Source: Dipteris shenzhenensis (Eukaryota > Polypodiophyta > Polypodiopsida > Gleicheniales). From it: a stretch of DNA of 64,000 nucleotides. A model generated the notes under the pieces. That model searched no databases and had not been told where the DNA came from. It saw only the letters and a list, made by a program, of their open reading frames with translations. Each line of letters begins with the position of its first letter. Positions within the stretch are counted from its first letter, which is position 1. The stretch is from the NCBI GenBank assembly GCA_047967505.1, contig CM106541.1; one strand, 5' to 3'. Below are positions 1 to 14,059 of this stretch, piece by piece. The position numbers and the translations under genes are program-made.

Positions 1-1510
1 CATAGATGAGCTCTTGGTTTAAGTTGTGCAATGATATACACTTTGTGTTTTGTTTTTGCATGTTTTCAATACAAAAATTTCAACTTCTTCTCACAAGGGA
101 TTCCAATCACTTCAAAAGACAAAGCAAGCCCTATATTTAAAGCTTTCTACTGGTTCTATCTAGATATTCTTATTACAAATTGTATTATTTCTCTCTAGAT
201 ATTCTAGATAAAAAAAACTTTTTATTATTTCTCTCTAAATATTCTTACGAATTAACCAACATCACTTATTTCCATTGCTCACTTTGTTGAAGCTCTTTTT
301 CCTACACTAGGAATCCACGTTAACAATTGCTACCCAAATTATTGCTACCTCACCTTTAGAAGAGCAGCAAGACCTAAAACACAACATAGGTATGAGAAAG
401 ACCAAGAAGAACAAACCTCAAATTTTAGGAAAGAATACTTGATGAGTCCATACAGAGCAAAACAAATTTCTCAATTAAAGGTATTTCTTTTTAGGAGGAA
501 GTATTGAAATTAAGATTTGGCTAGCTTAGTGTTGTCTTCATGCAAGGGATTGGATCTAGCAGGTTCTTTTGAAGACATGGTGTCATGGACTTCTTATGGC
601 ATCTTGCATTGTTTTCCGATCAATGGTTCCTATGATGTTGTAAAATATTAGCATGGTGCAAGTTAGCTTGTCATTGATATGGATCTCTTCCTCCATGATG
701 GACATGACAAAATCAAATTTCTTATGTGGAAAGCCTAATGCTACATCTTTTGTGCATCACCTCTCTTAAACTTCTACATGAACCTAACCAAGACAATACC
801 ACCTCTCTCTACTTGTTCTAGTTGCTCCTCCTCCTCCCAAAAGATAATGCTAACTTCTTCACACAACTCTTACCTTGAGGAGTCTCTTATTGAATTAGAA
901 GGCCTTACTTCTATGTGTTTCCTAGACTGAGTTCCATGACTCGAGTTGAGATTCCCTAACATGGATGGTAAAAGATAGTCTTCTAAAGCATCTTTGATTT
1001 AGGATTCTACACAAAGTAGGTATGCCACTCTACTAAATTCTTGAGAAGTTTTAGCCCATTTGAGCACTCAAATGCACTCATCACTATTTAGATTTAAGTA
1101 AGTCTCAAGGATAGGCATCTCATTAGATACAAGCAGGGAGTCTCATACTCAAATTTCAATAATCACATAGTCCCGGTCAATCATTCACATGGGGTTGACA
1201 CACACTAGGTGATTAGGGAATATTGCAATCCTAGAATCCAGCAGTCACAACACATGCATAACATTCCACTCAAATCTTCAAGCATGAATGCATAGATAGG
1301 AATCCACCCCTCACGATTTCATTTTCAAGGTGAATCCTTCTTCTTGTCCACATCACCAATTGCACCTCTAGTGCTTTAAATTCCCATTTCATGAGTCTCA
1401 TAAGAATATAGTTATATGGATATACTTTCAACCTTGTCCTTGAGATTATGCAACATACTCTCAAGGACAAAGTTGAAAGTAGATCCCTAGAACTATATGC
1501 TTTTGTGAGA

Positions 1511-1569
<59 letters not shown>

Positions 1570-1640
1570 TGTATGTGTGTGTGTGTGTGTATGTGTGTGT
1601 GTGTGTGTGGGGCGCGCGCGCGCGTGTGTGTGTGTGCACA
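1511..1640. repeat. Compound microsatellite (CT)n(TA)n(TATG)n(TG)n(CG)n
   Basis: Consecutive blocks of CT, TA, TATG, TG, a CG run and TG again are read directly. Open frames on both strands here are low-complexity artefacts. Confidence 0.95.
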
Positions 1641-4374
1641 TGCACTTGCACGTGCTACTTGTGTTATGCCACTCATCTAATCTAGTAGGTAGTTTCACAA
1701 CATCTAGTTGACTAGAGTGCATTGTGATTTTGACAACTTGCAACCTTGGGGACTTATCCCTCCTTTTGAATGCATGTGGTACACTAAAATTTCATGAGGT
1801 GAACCCCCTGACCAACCAATTCGTGACTTGTCATTGCAAGGATGATACATCTGAAAGATGACACGTGAGACAAAAGTTTGCAAATTAAATGGTTGGAATA
1901 TAATCCATGAGTAGATGGTGCATGTTTTGAGGTGATATGGCAAAACAAAGAGAATAGTTAAGTTTTTTGGGGATGAGGTTTCTTTTGCAATCACAAGTGG
2001 CTTCTTAGGGATTGCTATTTGTAATGTTGAGTTCGCAGTCCTCTTGAAATTATATTGGGTTTTTTTCACACAAAAATTCACTTTATGAGACCGTAGAATA
2101 CAATAGTGAGCTTATTTTTGCATTAAAGAAGGATGATAAAAAAATAATTCAACATGGTCTCCAATTCAGGATTGATATCAATTCCAAACTTCTATAATAG
2201 TTGGGATCTATTGCTACTTTGAGATTTCAAAAAAGAATGAAGGGACAAATTTTGAGACCTAGTGCAATGGCTTTTGGTTGACTTGCAAGCTTTTGCCATC
2301 TCAATGCACAACAAGATGCAAGCAAAGCTTAGAAAATCTACCTAAAGAAAGAGCGGGTGCTCTACACCCAAGATAGAGTAGTCCATAAGGCACATAAGGA
2401 GGACAAACAACAAGTCTAAGACTTGGAGGATAATCTCTAAACCATGAGGCAAAGCTAGAGAAAGTTTTAAGAGCGAAAGGAATATGCGAAGAAAGGGAAA
2501 GACCTATAACTCTAGGTCACTATATCAAAAAATGAAGTTGATTTAAATAGAAAAATGTTTCAAGTGATAATGTGGTCTCCCTTGTGTCGACATAGACTCA
2601 AGCATCAAATGCTCAGAGTTAACTTAAGAAACTCAAGTAGGTGAAGGAAACATGCAAGAAGGTGGAGGAATAATTCCTCAAGAGAGATTTGTAGGGCCAA
2701 AATCCACCCTCGTATATCACACCTAAGCCCTAACCAAAGCAAACATAGAGTTGTCAAGATAAATTGGAGAACTATATTCTCAAGTCCAAACCCTAAAAGG
2801 TTCAAAGAAATAGACATAAACACTTTAAAAGCAAGAGGAAACCATGCAACAATAGGTCCAAGATCTCAATTTTGGGCTTGCAACAACTTTAAAAAACATT
2901 AAAAAGGCTAAACAAACGAGCTATAAGCAAAGACAATCTTGTACAATGCTATGAATAATGGAGGGGGGGATACACAAATATACTGCACTAAGGATACGAC
3001 CATTAGGACATTTTTGAAAGTTGCAAACAAGAACATACTCATTTGCAGATGTACTCCATGCTTTGTAACTCAATCGAAGCCAATATAAACCTTGGAGAGA
3101 ATTACAAATTTAAATGAACTCCTCACAACCTACAACAATATATAATGCCACACATGAGATTTGCAATGATCAATGTTGCATCTTCAAATTTGTTGTTCTT
3201 TATAAGGACCTTTCTAGAGGAACGCCAATCCCTTTTTCCAAATGGATATCCACTTAAAAGTCTTAGTTGTGGGCACCTTGGGCTTGATAGTAGCCCTATC
3301 ACATGATCCATATTTGGAAGAAGATGACATCTCACCTTCCATCCCTTCATAGTTGAATAGAAATTGATATTGACAATAGCCTTGTGCTTCTCGAGGCTTT
3401 TATCATACAATTTTGATGGGTGAACTTCTTTCCATGGGCTACATGAAGATGTTGTGAAAGAAGTATAGTTAAGGGGTTCAATTTCTTACCCTTGTAAATG
3501 GAGGAGCATCCTCATTAATCACGCCTCTTTGCCCTCCCCTCCTTCCTTTTCCACTAATTAATACATTTTTAAACTTCTCCAATGGGAGGACCTATGGCTA
3601 GATCAAGCATAGTTTGTATCATGCATGGTTACCACTAAATTTCATGTTGGCTAGGTTGCTTGGATTACCCAAACAATGAAGATTTTGAGTAGACAAACTG
3701 AACCATTGAGGTTTATGTAGTTACAACAGGCATAGGCATTCATGCAACAATGTAGTTAATAGATTAAATGTTTGAGACTTAGTCATTTTTAGTGCATACA
3801 TGGATTGTCCCTCACACAATTTTGTTTCATTTCTAACACACATACGACTTGTTGCAAATTCTAATAACTATATAATAAATATGCACTTGGATGGTATTCA
3901 GCAAATAGACGAGAATTCAATTTAGATACAAACGCCACAAGATACTTTAGCTTGGCCTATACAAAATTTATCACTTCATGCTCTATTCATACCCCAACGT
4001 GTCTCATTGAATGACATGAGAACCTTAAATGGAAAAATCAAATTAAAACGGGCTCTTAGGCAAGATCCACATAATAGATGGAAAAAGTGTTTAATGGGAG
4101 ATGTTATATATTGATATAATGCTGGATAGTATATCCAAGTTCCTTAGGAGTTTAGCATGTTCAAGAATATTTGTTTTGATCTAAGCAAATGTGTATCCAA
4201 TAGCTCATTAAACATCAAAATATTCTATCCATACCTTAAGCCTTAAAGTGAAAACCATTTTGGCACATTGTGTTGGGGAAAATGTAGAAAAAATTAACCA
4301 ATCAAAACAAGGCTGTGATTTTATTAAGAGAAAATCCAGTTTACAATTGCTCTAAGAATTAGAATATAGGAATA

Positions 4375-4580
4375 CACGTGCATGTGGGTGGGTGTGTGCG
4401 CTTGTGTGTTGTTGCATGTATGCTTGTGAATGTGCTTGCGTGTGCGCCTCTACATGTTTGTGCGCACGTCTACATGGGTGCATGCATGTGGCAGCAGGGG
4501 GGATATAGACATGGGGGCATGCATGTGCGTGCACATGTGATAATGTGCATGCATGCCTACGCAAGCACATGTGTGCAAAG
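4375..4580. repeat. Alternating purine-pyrimidine (TG/CA/GCATG) tract
   Basis: About 200 bp of irregular TG, TGCATG and TGCGC runs, potentially Z-DNA forming. The overlapping open frames are His/Cys-rich translations of the repeat and are not genes. Confidence 0.8.
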
Positions 4581-4821
4581 TACAAAGGGTATGAGCTGTG
4601 GAAAATTGGTACATGAAGTGACTAAGATAAACAAGACATCTAACTATGAATGGGAAGAAGAAAATGAAGGTAGCACGTGAAAATGGGAAAAGAAACTAGC
4701 CATGAAATGGTTTCAAAGAAACAGTGTTAGGATAGAGCTATACCAGTCATCTCTTGTAGAAAAAGGCCAAGGCAAACGACCTTCAAAATCCTTCAAAATT
4801 TGGGGGCACATAGTAAGGAGA

Positions 4822-4827
4822 TTTATT
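4822..4827 (-). promoter_or_regulatory. TRAPPC2L: Candidate AATAAA polyadenylation signal of TRAPPC2L
   Basis: A perfect AATAAA on the minus strand lies about 140 nt past the TRAPPC2L stop codon, a plausible 3' UTR distance. The assignment is inferred from position only. Confidence 0.45.
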
Positions 4828-4968
4828 CTGGAACGAATTGGAAACTGTAGCCCACATTTTGGCCCTCCACAGACACAACCCCATACTACTGGAGAAATTT
4901 TAATTGTCTCCTTCAATTGGCTGCTTCACATGATTTGAAGCACACCCCATCTTTGAGATACTTATAAA

Positions 4969-7900
4969 TCACATTGTTGTTGTCCCAAAAGATTTCACAA
5001 TGGTGCTCACTCTTTCTGCAAACGCGCTTGAAGTAATTCTCTTCCCAGGAACATGGAAAGGATTTGACACTGCATCTACATAGGCTGCATGAAACCGTCG
5101 GAAAAACTGATGCCAAACTTACTTTGTTAGCAAGAGTATTGCAAACACCTTCACTCCACAAACCATAATTGCTACAGCCACAACAAAAGGTACTACCAAT
5201 CACAATCACAAAAATGCCAAAATTCTCTCCTTTCTCTCAGTCACAGATCACAAAACGCCATACTTGATATCAGTCACGAATAAAAAGATGCTGTCACTAG
5301 ATGTAAGCAGAGTAACCTGCTCTCTGCACCCCCCCCCCTTCCCGCCATATCCCAACCACCACTTCCCCCTGTCATGTCCTGCTCTTCCCCCTCTCCTTTG
5401 TCGCCACTTCTCCAGCTTGTCCTCACCCTTTCCTGTCCCTAGGCCGACTTCAAGATTGCGCTGGGATCCCGGAGTCCCTTGTTGTTGTTCCAGTGTTTCT
5501 TGGAGTCTACGAGCTGTTTTTCCAGTTCGTGCAATTTCCTGGAGGTGCCTCAGCTGCTCGAGACTGTTTCTTGGACCTCCTGTTGGCAACGCTTGGTATC
5601 CGGAGCCTTCTGGCTGCCATTGATTCACATTTGGGTCCCCAGAACCCCCTGTTTGTTAGCACCTTCTGCTGGAGTTCCTTACTGGTCGTTCAGCTTGTGC
5701 AACCTGTTTCTGATGCTCCATACAGCTCGCTACTTGCTCCGGGGATTCCCTGTTGGTTTGAGAGCTCACCTGGGTGTTTTTGGCGCCTTTTGCGAGCTGT
5801 TCTACTGGTTTGAGAGCAGCCCCAGCTGCCTAGAGCTCTCCTGAGCCTGTTTTTTAGCTTTGGACAGTAGTTTGAAGGCCCGAGCCTTCTTTTCTCTCCT
5901 GCAAGCCCCTTTTTGCTGTGCTGGCCTTTTCCAGCCAGCCTTTGTGAGGATCTTGGTCCTCTTTATCCTCTTCTTTTCCTTTCCCCCCCCCCTCCCTCCC
6001 TTTTTTGGCAGCCCAGCGTTTGTGTTTGTCCTCTTTGAAGAAAGAATCTTGGTGATGACCCTTGGTCCAGCAAGAGGGGCTCACATGGCAGGACCCTCAA
6101 CTCCCCAAGCCGTTAAGGTTCTAGTTTCTCCAAAAGACGAGCAGCGGGTGAAGAATGCAGTCACTTCAGGACAGAGCAATGGTGGCCACTCTCACGAGGA
6201 GTCAGGTGTGGGATTGGATCCAAGAGAGTTTAGCACTAGAGGGAGATCACATTCAAGAGGTTACCGTATACAGGAGGAGAGGTCTTTCTTCTCCAGCTGA
6301 GTTCCCCCAAGACCTTGGCCCTGATTTTTCTTTGTCTGCATCTTGTCTAATTCATCCCTTGGCATCACTAATTCATAGTGGACGACATGGATTCTACACA
6401 CCATGTGCCTCGTTTCCCAATGATGCTCCGTTTCTTGGGGCTCCCAAAGCAGTACTTGGATATCCTTCCTTCCACTGGCATAGTACTAGAGTCCCCATTG
6501 ACTTCAGCAACCTTGGTTGTAGCAGATGATGGAGTCCCTCATCTAAGGGTGATCGTGGATGATCCTGAGACTCTTCCAAGGAGATCCTCCTTGAGACTCT
6601 TGACGAGGGAGAGCTGAGCACGATTGAATCGTAGATAAACAATGCAGCAACATAGTAACACTGGAGAACCAACCTTGCCAATCTTGTAGCCTACACTGTC
6701 CTCTATCAAAAACCACGAATGGGTGCCAATGCATCCATAGATTCTAGCTGTCTTTTTCCTATCCTTCAATCTCAAAGGTGTTTCCTTAACCTTTTGTACT
6801 CATATCTATTATCTTCTCATGTTCCTTCTCTTGACCCATTGAACCTGGTGATAGATAGATCTTTCCAAATATTGTTTTCTTTTAGCTAGCTTATGGAGTG
6901 ATTCTTGCAATCTCGCATCTGCCCACTTGCACCCCTCAGTTGCTACAGTGTCCTTGCGGAATGTGGTCCAGCGGCTTGAAAGAAGTGCCAAGTGATCTTG
7001 TTTTCCTGCTGTACCACCAAGCTCGAAAAGAATGATAGGAGAATTCAAGAGCAAGTTCAACTCTTCTTTGCCGATCTGGATCCAGGATCGTGTTGCAGAT
7101 GTGCACCTGCTTCCTAGCATAGTCCAAGACCCAACAGCCGATCCAAGGCCCATGGGACACCAGCTGGTGGTATGGGACACCAGGTTGGTTGGGATCTGGT
7201 TGGCAAATGTGCCAGCAGTTCAGCTCGTGGCTTGGAGGGGATGTCCCAGTTTCTCAAGTCTTTTCCTCACAGACGTCATGTGGTGAGCTAGCCTGCACCC
7301 ATCTTTGTTGTTTCCATGGTTGTTCCTTTGTGCTTGTTTGCAGGTCTAGGTTTTCATGATCCTTGGGGCCGTGTCACTCGAGATACAGAGCAAGTCTCAC
7401 CTCAAGCTCTTAAGCCTTGGAGGCTCTTGATTCAGAAAGGGCTTCTCAAGAATATGCCGTACATGAAGCTAGTGGCAACAGTCGCTCCCCTTACAAGGAG
7501 CGGCTCCCCTTCATGATGAACGTTCACAAGGTTTGGCAGTGTGCCTAACGGACTCATTCAAGCCAGCCCCATGTGTTTGGAGGAGTTTGCAAGCGGTTAA
7601 CCTCTCATTTGGCATCCGAAGGTTTGAGATTAGGAGGGGTTCATGCTTGGGCAGTGGACGCATATCGATTGAGCATAGTTGGACAACGGCCCAACAATGG
7701 CGCATGGAGGCTTGCCCATGGGCCCCTGTTGTAGCAGCTACCGGTAGATGGTAGTTGCCACTGTTGTGCAGAGAGTGTTGGAGACGATCCTACATTGTCT
7801 TTGGGGTTTCCCAACAGTGCAAAGAATCTGGTCTGCAGCTCTTTGGATTGCTGACAGCGTGCACAGGATGCAGCGCGACTTCACTTGGGGAATGGTTGCG

Positions 7901-8506
7901 TGGCTTACGGAGGGGGGGCCACCCCATCTCCATTGATCCAAAATCTCCACACTTTAGGATTCAAGGCCAATGAGTTTTCAAGATTGAGGCACACGATGTG
8001 ACACCTCCTTCCTGCCATGCCATTCGCCTTCACCAAAGGATAGTGGTTGGGAGACGGTGTCCAACATCACTGCCTGGAATATTAGGGTTGCCCGCTGCAC
8101 TCTTGTGATGGGAGGCATCAGGTTCTCTTGGCAGCCACCCTCATCCCCACCTAGCAGGACATCGTTTACATCCTCCATGCCAACTGACAACGCAAGACTT
8201 CAAGGTCTAGGGCAACTGCCAAACAAGGGGAGCGTTTCTGCAAGGCTTTGCCTGTAGGCATCTTTTATGTCATCACCACGAGAGGTATCCGCTGGATGTA
8301 TACTTGGTTGTTCATCCCTATTTCAAAGATTCCCTAGGCAATGAGCTAGATTCTCTAGGAGCACGTTGGTTTCTTTCAACCAAGTTGTTTCTCTTTATTC
8401 CCTACGATTAGCTCCTTCCCGATTGCTGAATTGCATGGTTGTGTTACAAGCATTAATAGAAGTTCTTTTCTCTAGAAAAAACAACGTTGTCAATCACAAG
8501 CACAAA

Positions 8507-8539
<33 letters not shown>

Positions 8540-9060
8540 CACACACGTGCACGCACGCACGCATGTACACACAAAAACACACACCCACCCACACCCACAC
8601 CATTGAGGGAAAAACCCCCCAAATTGAATGGGGTTTAGATGACACACTTTGTGTCCTCTGAAAGGGGGCACAAGCACGAGTATCATTCAATGACAAGATG
8701 GCAAGGGGCAAGGTTCCCAAGTAAACTAACAAGCGGAAAGGTACTAGGATTTGGATCTCGGAGGAGCTCACCCCGACTCAGCTCAAGGAAAAAGTAACAG
8801 AATTGTCTAATGTAAAGGATGCTTGAAGGAAGGAAAATGGGCTAGAGGGAAGGTGCTAATTAGAGACTTCAAGCGTAGACCCAAAGACTCTCAAGGCCGT
8901 CTATCTCTATATAAGAGTATAGCTAGTTTATAATAATCTCGAAGATGCTATATGCACTCCCAGGAGATGCCTTGTGCAATTCCTGGACTCTCTGGTATTC
9001 AGATGTAGTCGTCACTCTTTTTTGGTTGCAATTTGTTTCATAGGCCTCTTGAGGACGTTA

Positions 9061-9107
<47 letters not shown>

Positions 9108-10880
9108 AAATATCAAATATATGAGGGGGGACGTTGAAAAATACGACTTTCTCAACGCATCATTTTGGCCACATCAAGTTTCGACATGTTTCCCACCATG
9201 TGTAAAATAAAAAACATTGGTTACATATTACACCCATAGTAACAATATGTGTGCCCTTCATGCCACACAGAAGCTCAACAATTTCCACAGAGTAGCCTGG
9301 CTCTTTGCAGCTACCTTTATACTCTGTCACTAGGCTCAAGCCTTCAGAAATTTGGATTTTATGCAGAAGGAATTCAAATAATCTCCAATGATTGCTGGGA
9401 GGTGATGGCTGCTCCTCAATTTCTGACCAAGTAGCTTTATTATATATGGGCTTTGTACTGTATGATGGAAAACTCAAAATAGTAACAAAGATAGGAATTA
9501 GAATGGATGGCAACATTTCATGTCTTGTGCCTCCCAGAAATTTTCTGAGAGTATTTGAAAACCAAACAGTGGCAGAGTTTAAAAAAAGAGCAACCTTGAT
9601 GAAATATATTCATGTTCACTATTTCAGCCATATTCGGCTGCTTAGTCTTTATAATTTACTAGTTGATATCATTAGTAATTGTGATCCTAAGTTCACGATT
9701 CTGCCATTCTATGAAGGGATACACTATCTAAAGAAAATCGGCAAACTTGAATACAAGGAACAAGGGATATATATCTAGATGAATCCAAGAATATGCCCAA
9801 ACTCATCCTCTAAAACACAACACAGTGTGCAGTTTCAATCTCATGATAGTCACTCATAAGGTTGAAAACCATAAACTCAATCACACATAGCAAGTTCTAG
9901 CTACTATGACATCCCCACCAACGTCATCAGCGCCCAAGAATGGGTGTAGACCATAGTATAAACATATGCTCTCACAACTACAAATCAACACACCCACACA
10001 TAGTTGAGCATCCATTTATACAAAGGACTTCATGCTGAGTTTCTGTCGGCACTCCTGAGGTGAAGGGTGGACTCAGCCATGACAAAGGCTAGCACTTAAA
10101 GAGAAGGCCAACCAAAAAGTCGTCCACATTGTCTTCATTCAAGCTACAACTGCTTGTGAAAGCAATACAATTTCATTTGAGTCCCTCCCAAATGAGCACC
10201 TAAGCAAAAAAAGCTTAGACAATCTAGTTGATAGGGCAATGCACCACTTAAAATAGAAAGAATACCAGCAAGCTGCAACATGGAAAAAAACTTCAAAATG
10301 TGAAATGTGCATGTCCGCTAGTACAACAGGAACATATATGTAGATGAATCCAGGAACATGCCCAAACTCATCCTCTAAAAACACAAAATACAGGCAGCAA
10401 GGAGCCTAAACCAAAATATCTCCATTCATGGTAGAAGATGTTGTTTGTGGTCCAGACTTCACAATATGTTCCCTAAGGCCGTTCACACAGGGATAAAAGC
10501 AAGCAATTTGAACGAGTCAATTTCTTTCTGGCTAGTAAAGCAATCAAGGAAGCCTCTTTTCCAACACAACTATGCAGAATAATAATCGAATAAGAGATGG
10601 AATGGTTTCAGGAATGAGTGCCATTACAAAAAGGTGAGTATACTTGCTCGCAAAGATGCCAAGTTGTATCCTAAAACCAAAAAGCTCATAATCATAACAA
10701 TCAAGTGCTGACCCTGATAGGATAATTACATAAGCGGAGCAGCCGTTTGGAAGTATTCACGATACTGATTCTGCCTAACCCAAAATTTTTATAAGATATC
10801 AAACTCTACCTTCAAACTTACCTTATCAATTCAATGCTCATAACGTTTTATCTATAGACATTAAGGTACTAAATATATAC

Positions 10881-10914
<34 letters not shown>

Positions 10915-13900
10915 ATGTTTATAATTATATATTAATATTTATATTTATATGTATATAATAGTATTTATGATATAGTATTTACCCTTTGTATGGAATACAA
11001 ACTTGAGAAAGTGGTGAGATTTCTAGCAATTTGGCAGTCCAATCTTGAAACAGAGAATGGTGAAATAGCAATTATATGTTTCTTACACTTCTAACATCTG
11101 CGTCTCTCACATCTTGATCTGTTGTGACTAGAATAAACTTGACCTTTGTATTGGTCAAATACCCATACCTGCAGATAAAGGAATATCATTAACAAATTCC
11201 CAAAATATCAAAATCAAATTACTTTTCTCCCATTTTCTTTCTTATTTATCAGCAATTGGTGACATACAATTGAAAACTCAACAAACTGCAGAGTACTCAC
11301 ACTTTATAATCTTCTGTTGGATATAAAAGGCCTAAAAAAGTCTCATTTAGGGCTGCACCTGGTTTCTTTGGATTGTTCACTGCCCAGGGGACAAAGAGGA
11401 ACAAAAATAAATTTATTGCATGCTGAAACGTTATGTTAACAGATACTAAAAGCGTAAGGAAATAAAAAACTTCATGGTGTGTGAGATATTGAATTCTCAT
11501 GTATTCTTCATAGTTGATTACACACTTACGCAGACAAGCAGTGTACAATGTACACTATCATGACAGTATAAACAGTATACATCCTTCCTATATAGAGCAT
11601 ACACAATCAAAAAGGTAGACCACTTTTTGAATTTTGAAAACTAGCACACATGTCCTGGGACATTCTCATGTGAATTTTAAGAATTCGCATAAGTAAGAAG
11701 CCTCATACTTAGTGTAAGTTTGAGTTTGTACTAAAAAGGATAATAAGTTTGCACTGTCACGTACAGGCGAAGGAAATTTGCAGCTATCTCTGACCAAACA
11801 GTGTTGCCTTGGCAGTCCCAAACCAACCAAAATCCTATCTGCCACGACACCCTACTCTAAGATCTTACCTCGACTGTGCTGCTCTGTATACAAGATTTGC
11901 AAGCCAGGCTACTGCCCTGCCAGTCCTGTCGTGCCTATGAAAAGGGTTGCAGGTGCTGCTTTGACACACAGTCCAGCTGCTCTGCTCTCTTCAGTTTATT
12001 GCACCACCCTGCCCAAGATCTCCTTGCTCACTCCCCAAAACTGAGCTCTCTCTGCCAATATAGAGCCACCATCCTTAGCTATCATTAGCATACAGGGTCC
12101 AAGACCTCCATCCAGATATAACAGTTCGGATCACCTTTCTTGACCCACTGACTCCACCACCTAGGGTCTCCCCTAGCCCATAGGTCAGTCACTAGCTAAT
12201 CAGGGTTAGCACAGATGTAACAATCAGAGCATATGTTTATACTACGGTCATTGGGCACCCTGATGTCAAAGGGAATGTCATAGTAGCTAGTCCTTGTATG
12301 ATTGATAGAGTTTATGGTGCTCGGCAGGTTTCACACCGAATGTTTTAGAGTGTTCCATGCAGGACCACATTTTAACACTCAAAGCTCTCGTTAAGGAGGC
12401 CACACATGGAACCTACTTTGTACATTTCCAAAAGGTTTTCAATACCATGAAAGACCATAGCACCATAAAATGCACGTCATAAGAAGTGAGTAGCATCATC
12501 AGAATGGAGGAGCCTCTTAACTCCTTTTCTCTTTGGGCTAAACAAAGATATGCTCGCTTCTTTTATGGACATTCTGCAAGGATAGGGCTCAATGCTGGCA
12601 GACTCTTGTCCTCATCCTCCTCTATGTCAATAAAGACACTTGTCCGCTTTTACAACCACCAGGACATGAAGGTCATGATCTCCACCTTCAGCATAAATCA
12701 TTCACTGTGACAGTAGCACCGGTTGAGATTGTCACATCTTATGCACTCTTAAGATGCATTTTCACAAGACCCAGGTTTACCACAAAACAGGCACTATTGA
12801 CCAAAGGCCACGCTTCACCAACGAGGCTGGAGCCAGACCCATTTCCAAGATATAGATACAAAATCCCTCTTTTAATCTCTAGTCAGGACTCAGACCAATA
12901 GCTTTGTATGCAGGGGACTTTTGGGCAGTGCACCTCAAGAGGCTGACAGGATTGGCTTCAACAAGATGCCAATGACGATGCTGATGCATGATTCGCAGAA
13001 AAGATGAACGCCACATAATATCATACTCGCAAAGTTGCCACGAGACCTCTACACACGGATGCCTTGTTTCATATCATCACCTACCTCGATCGGGCTAAGA
13101 TAATATGTGCAGCAACGGTTACTATGGAGGGTCCTCTTGTTGTCCTTGCAGCTTGAAGCAGAGATGGGGACAAGAAGTGTCGCTACACATGAGCCACTCA
13201 CTCTCGTGGCATGTCCATTGATCACTACGCTCCATACCAATACTCCCCGTGGATATCCCTTTTCTACACTGAGAACACAGCAGGAGATTCATCAGACCAT
13301 TAGAGACCATGTATGGCAAATATACATTTAGCGGACATGGATATCCCAACGCAGCCACACCCTCCCAAAATAGCATTCTACAGAATTCCTAGTGTGACTA
13401 AGAATGGCTTCATTCAGGCATTGGGATGCTTACAGATCTATTCACACATGGAGTACAGATAGCCTGGGTATTAGGCCAGTTCCAAACATTATCGCCAGAT
13501 CTCAGAGCAAGGCAAAATGAGGGGTTAATGACAACACCCGCGTGACTTAAGTTGTGTACCTTATGCAACATACATGTGGTAGCAGGACCACATCCTGGTC
13601 CCATAATCACAGTGTCATAGCAGCCAGGCCGCTTCACAACACTGGGGGTTTGCACTACGGAACAGAGCAGAGAAGGACAGCAGCAAGTCACCAAGACTAC
13701 ATCCTGGCGTCGTCATGGTGTGAGGCGCCTCAGAAGACAGTGGGTTTGCCCTATGGAGCATAGTAGAGGAAAACAGCAGCACGCCACCAAGGTAGAACCT
13801 CACTGGGATCCCACACAAAGCTCAGGTCACTCATAGTGTCACATAGCTGGCCAAAGTGGATCTCACATCACCCAGGCAGAATCCAACTGGGATCCCACTC

Positions 13901-14017
13901 AAGCCCAATAAAGCTCGAATATTTACGTACATGGCCGACATAGGATCTCGCTAGACCCAGTAAACGCAGAGCTCATATTAGTCATAGCACATCAACAGGG
14001 CCCATAGGAGAAGTTAA

Positions 14018-14059
<42 letters not shown>

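Larger units (their letters stand above)
1..4821. other. AT-rich non-coding flank downstream of TRAPPC2L
   Basis: I see no gene in this stretch. The short open frames here have no recognisable domain and several are made only of microsatellite translation. It contains a compound microsatellite near 1.5 kb and a TG-rich tract near 4.4 kb. It lies beyond the 3' end of the minus-strand TRAPPC2L gene. Confidence 0.6.

Noticed and set aside
1270-1743. Overlapping open frames on both strands (157 and 87 codons)
   Set aside because: They translate the compound microsatellite (His-Thr or Val-Cys runs) and have no domain.
4352-4680. His/Cys-rich frames on both strands
   Set aside because: Produced by the TG/GCATG repeat tract.
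9160-9778. Opposed frames of 118 and 128 codons in TRAPPC2L intron 4
   Set aside because: No recognisable motif on either strand; likely chance openness in intron sequence.
11778-12901. Several short plus-strand frames in TRAPPC2L intron 2
   Set aside because: Mixed composition without any transposase, RT or host motif; left as unassigned debris.
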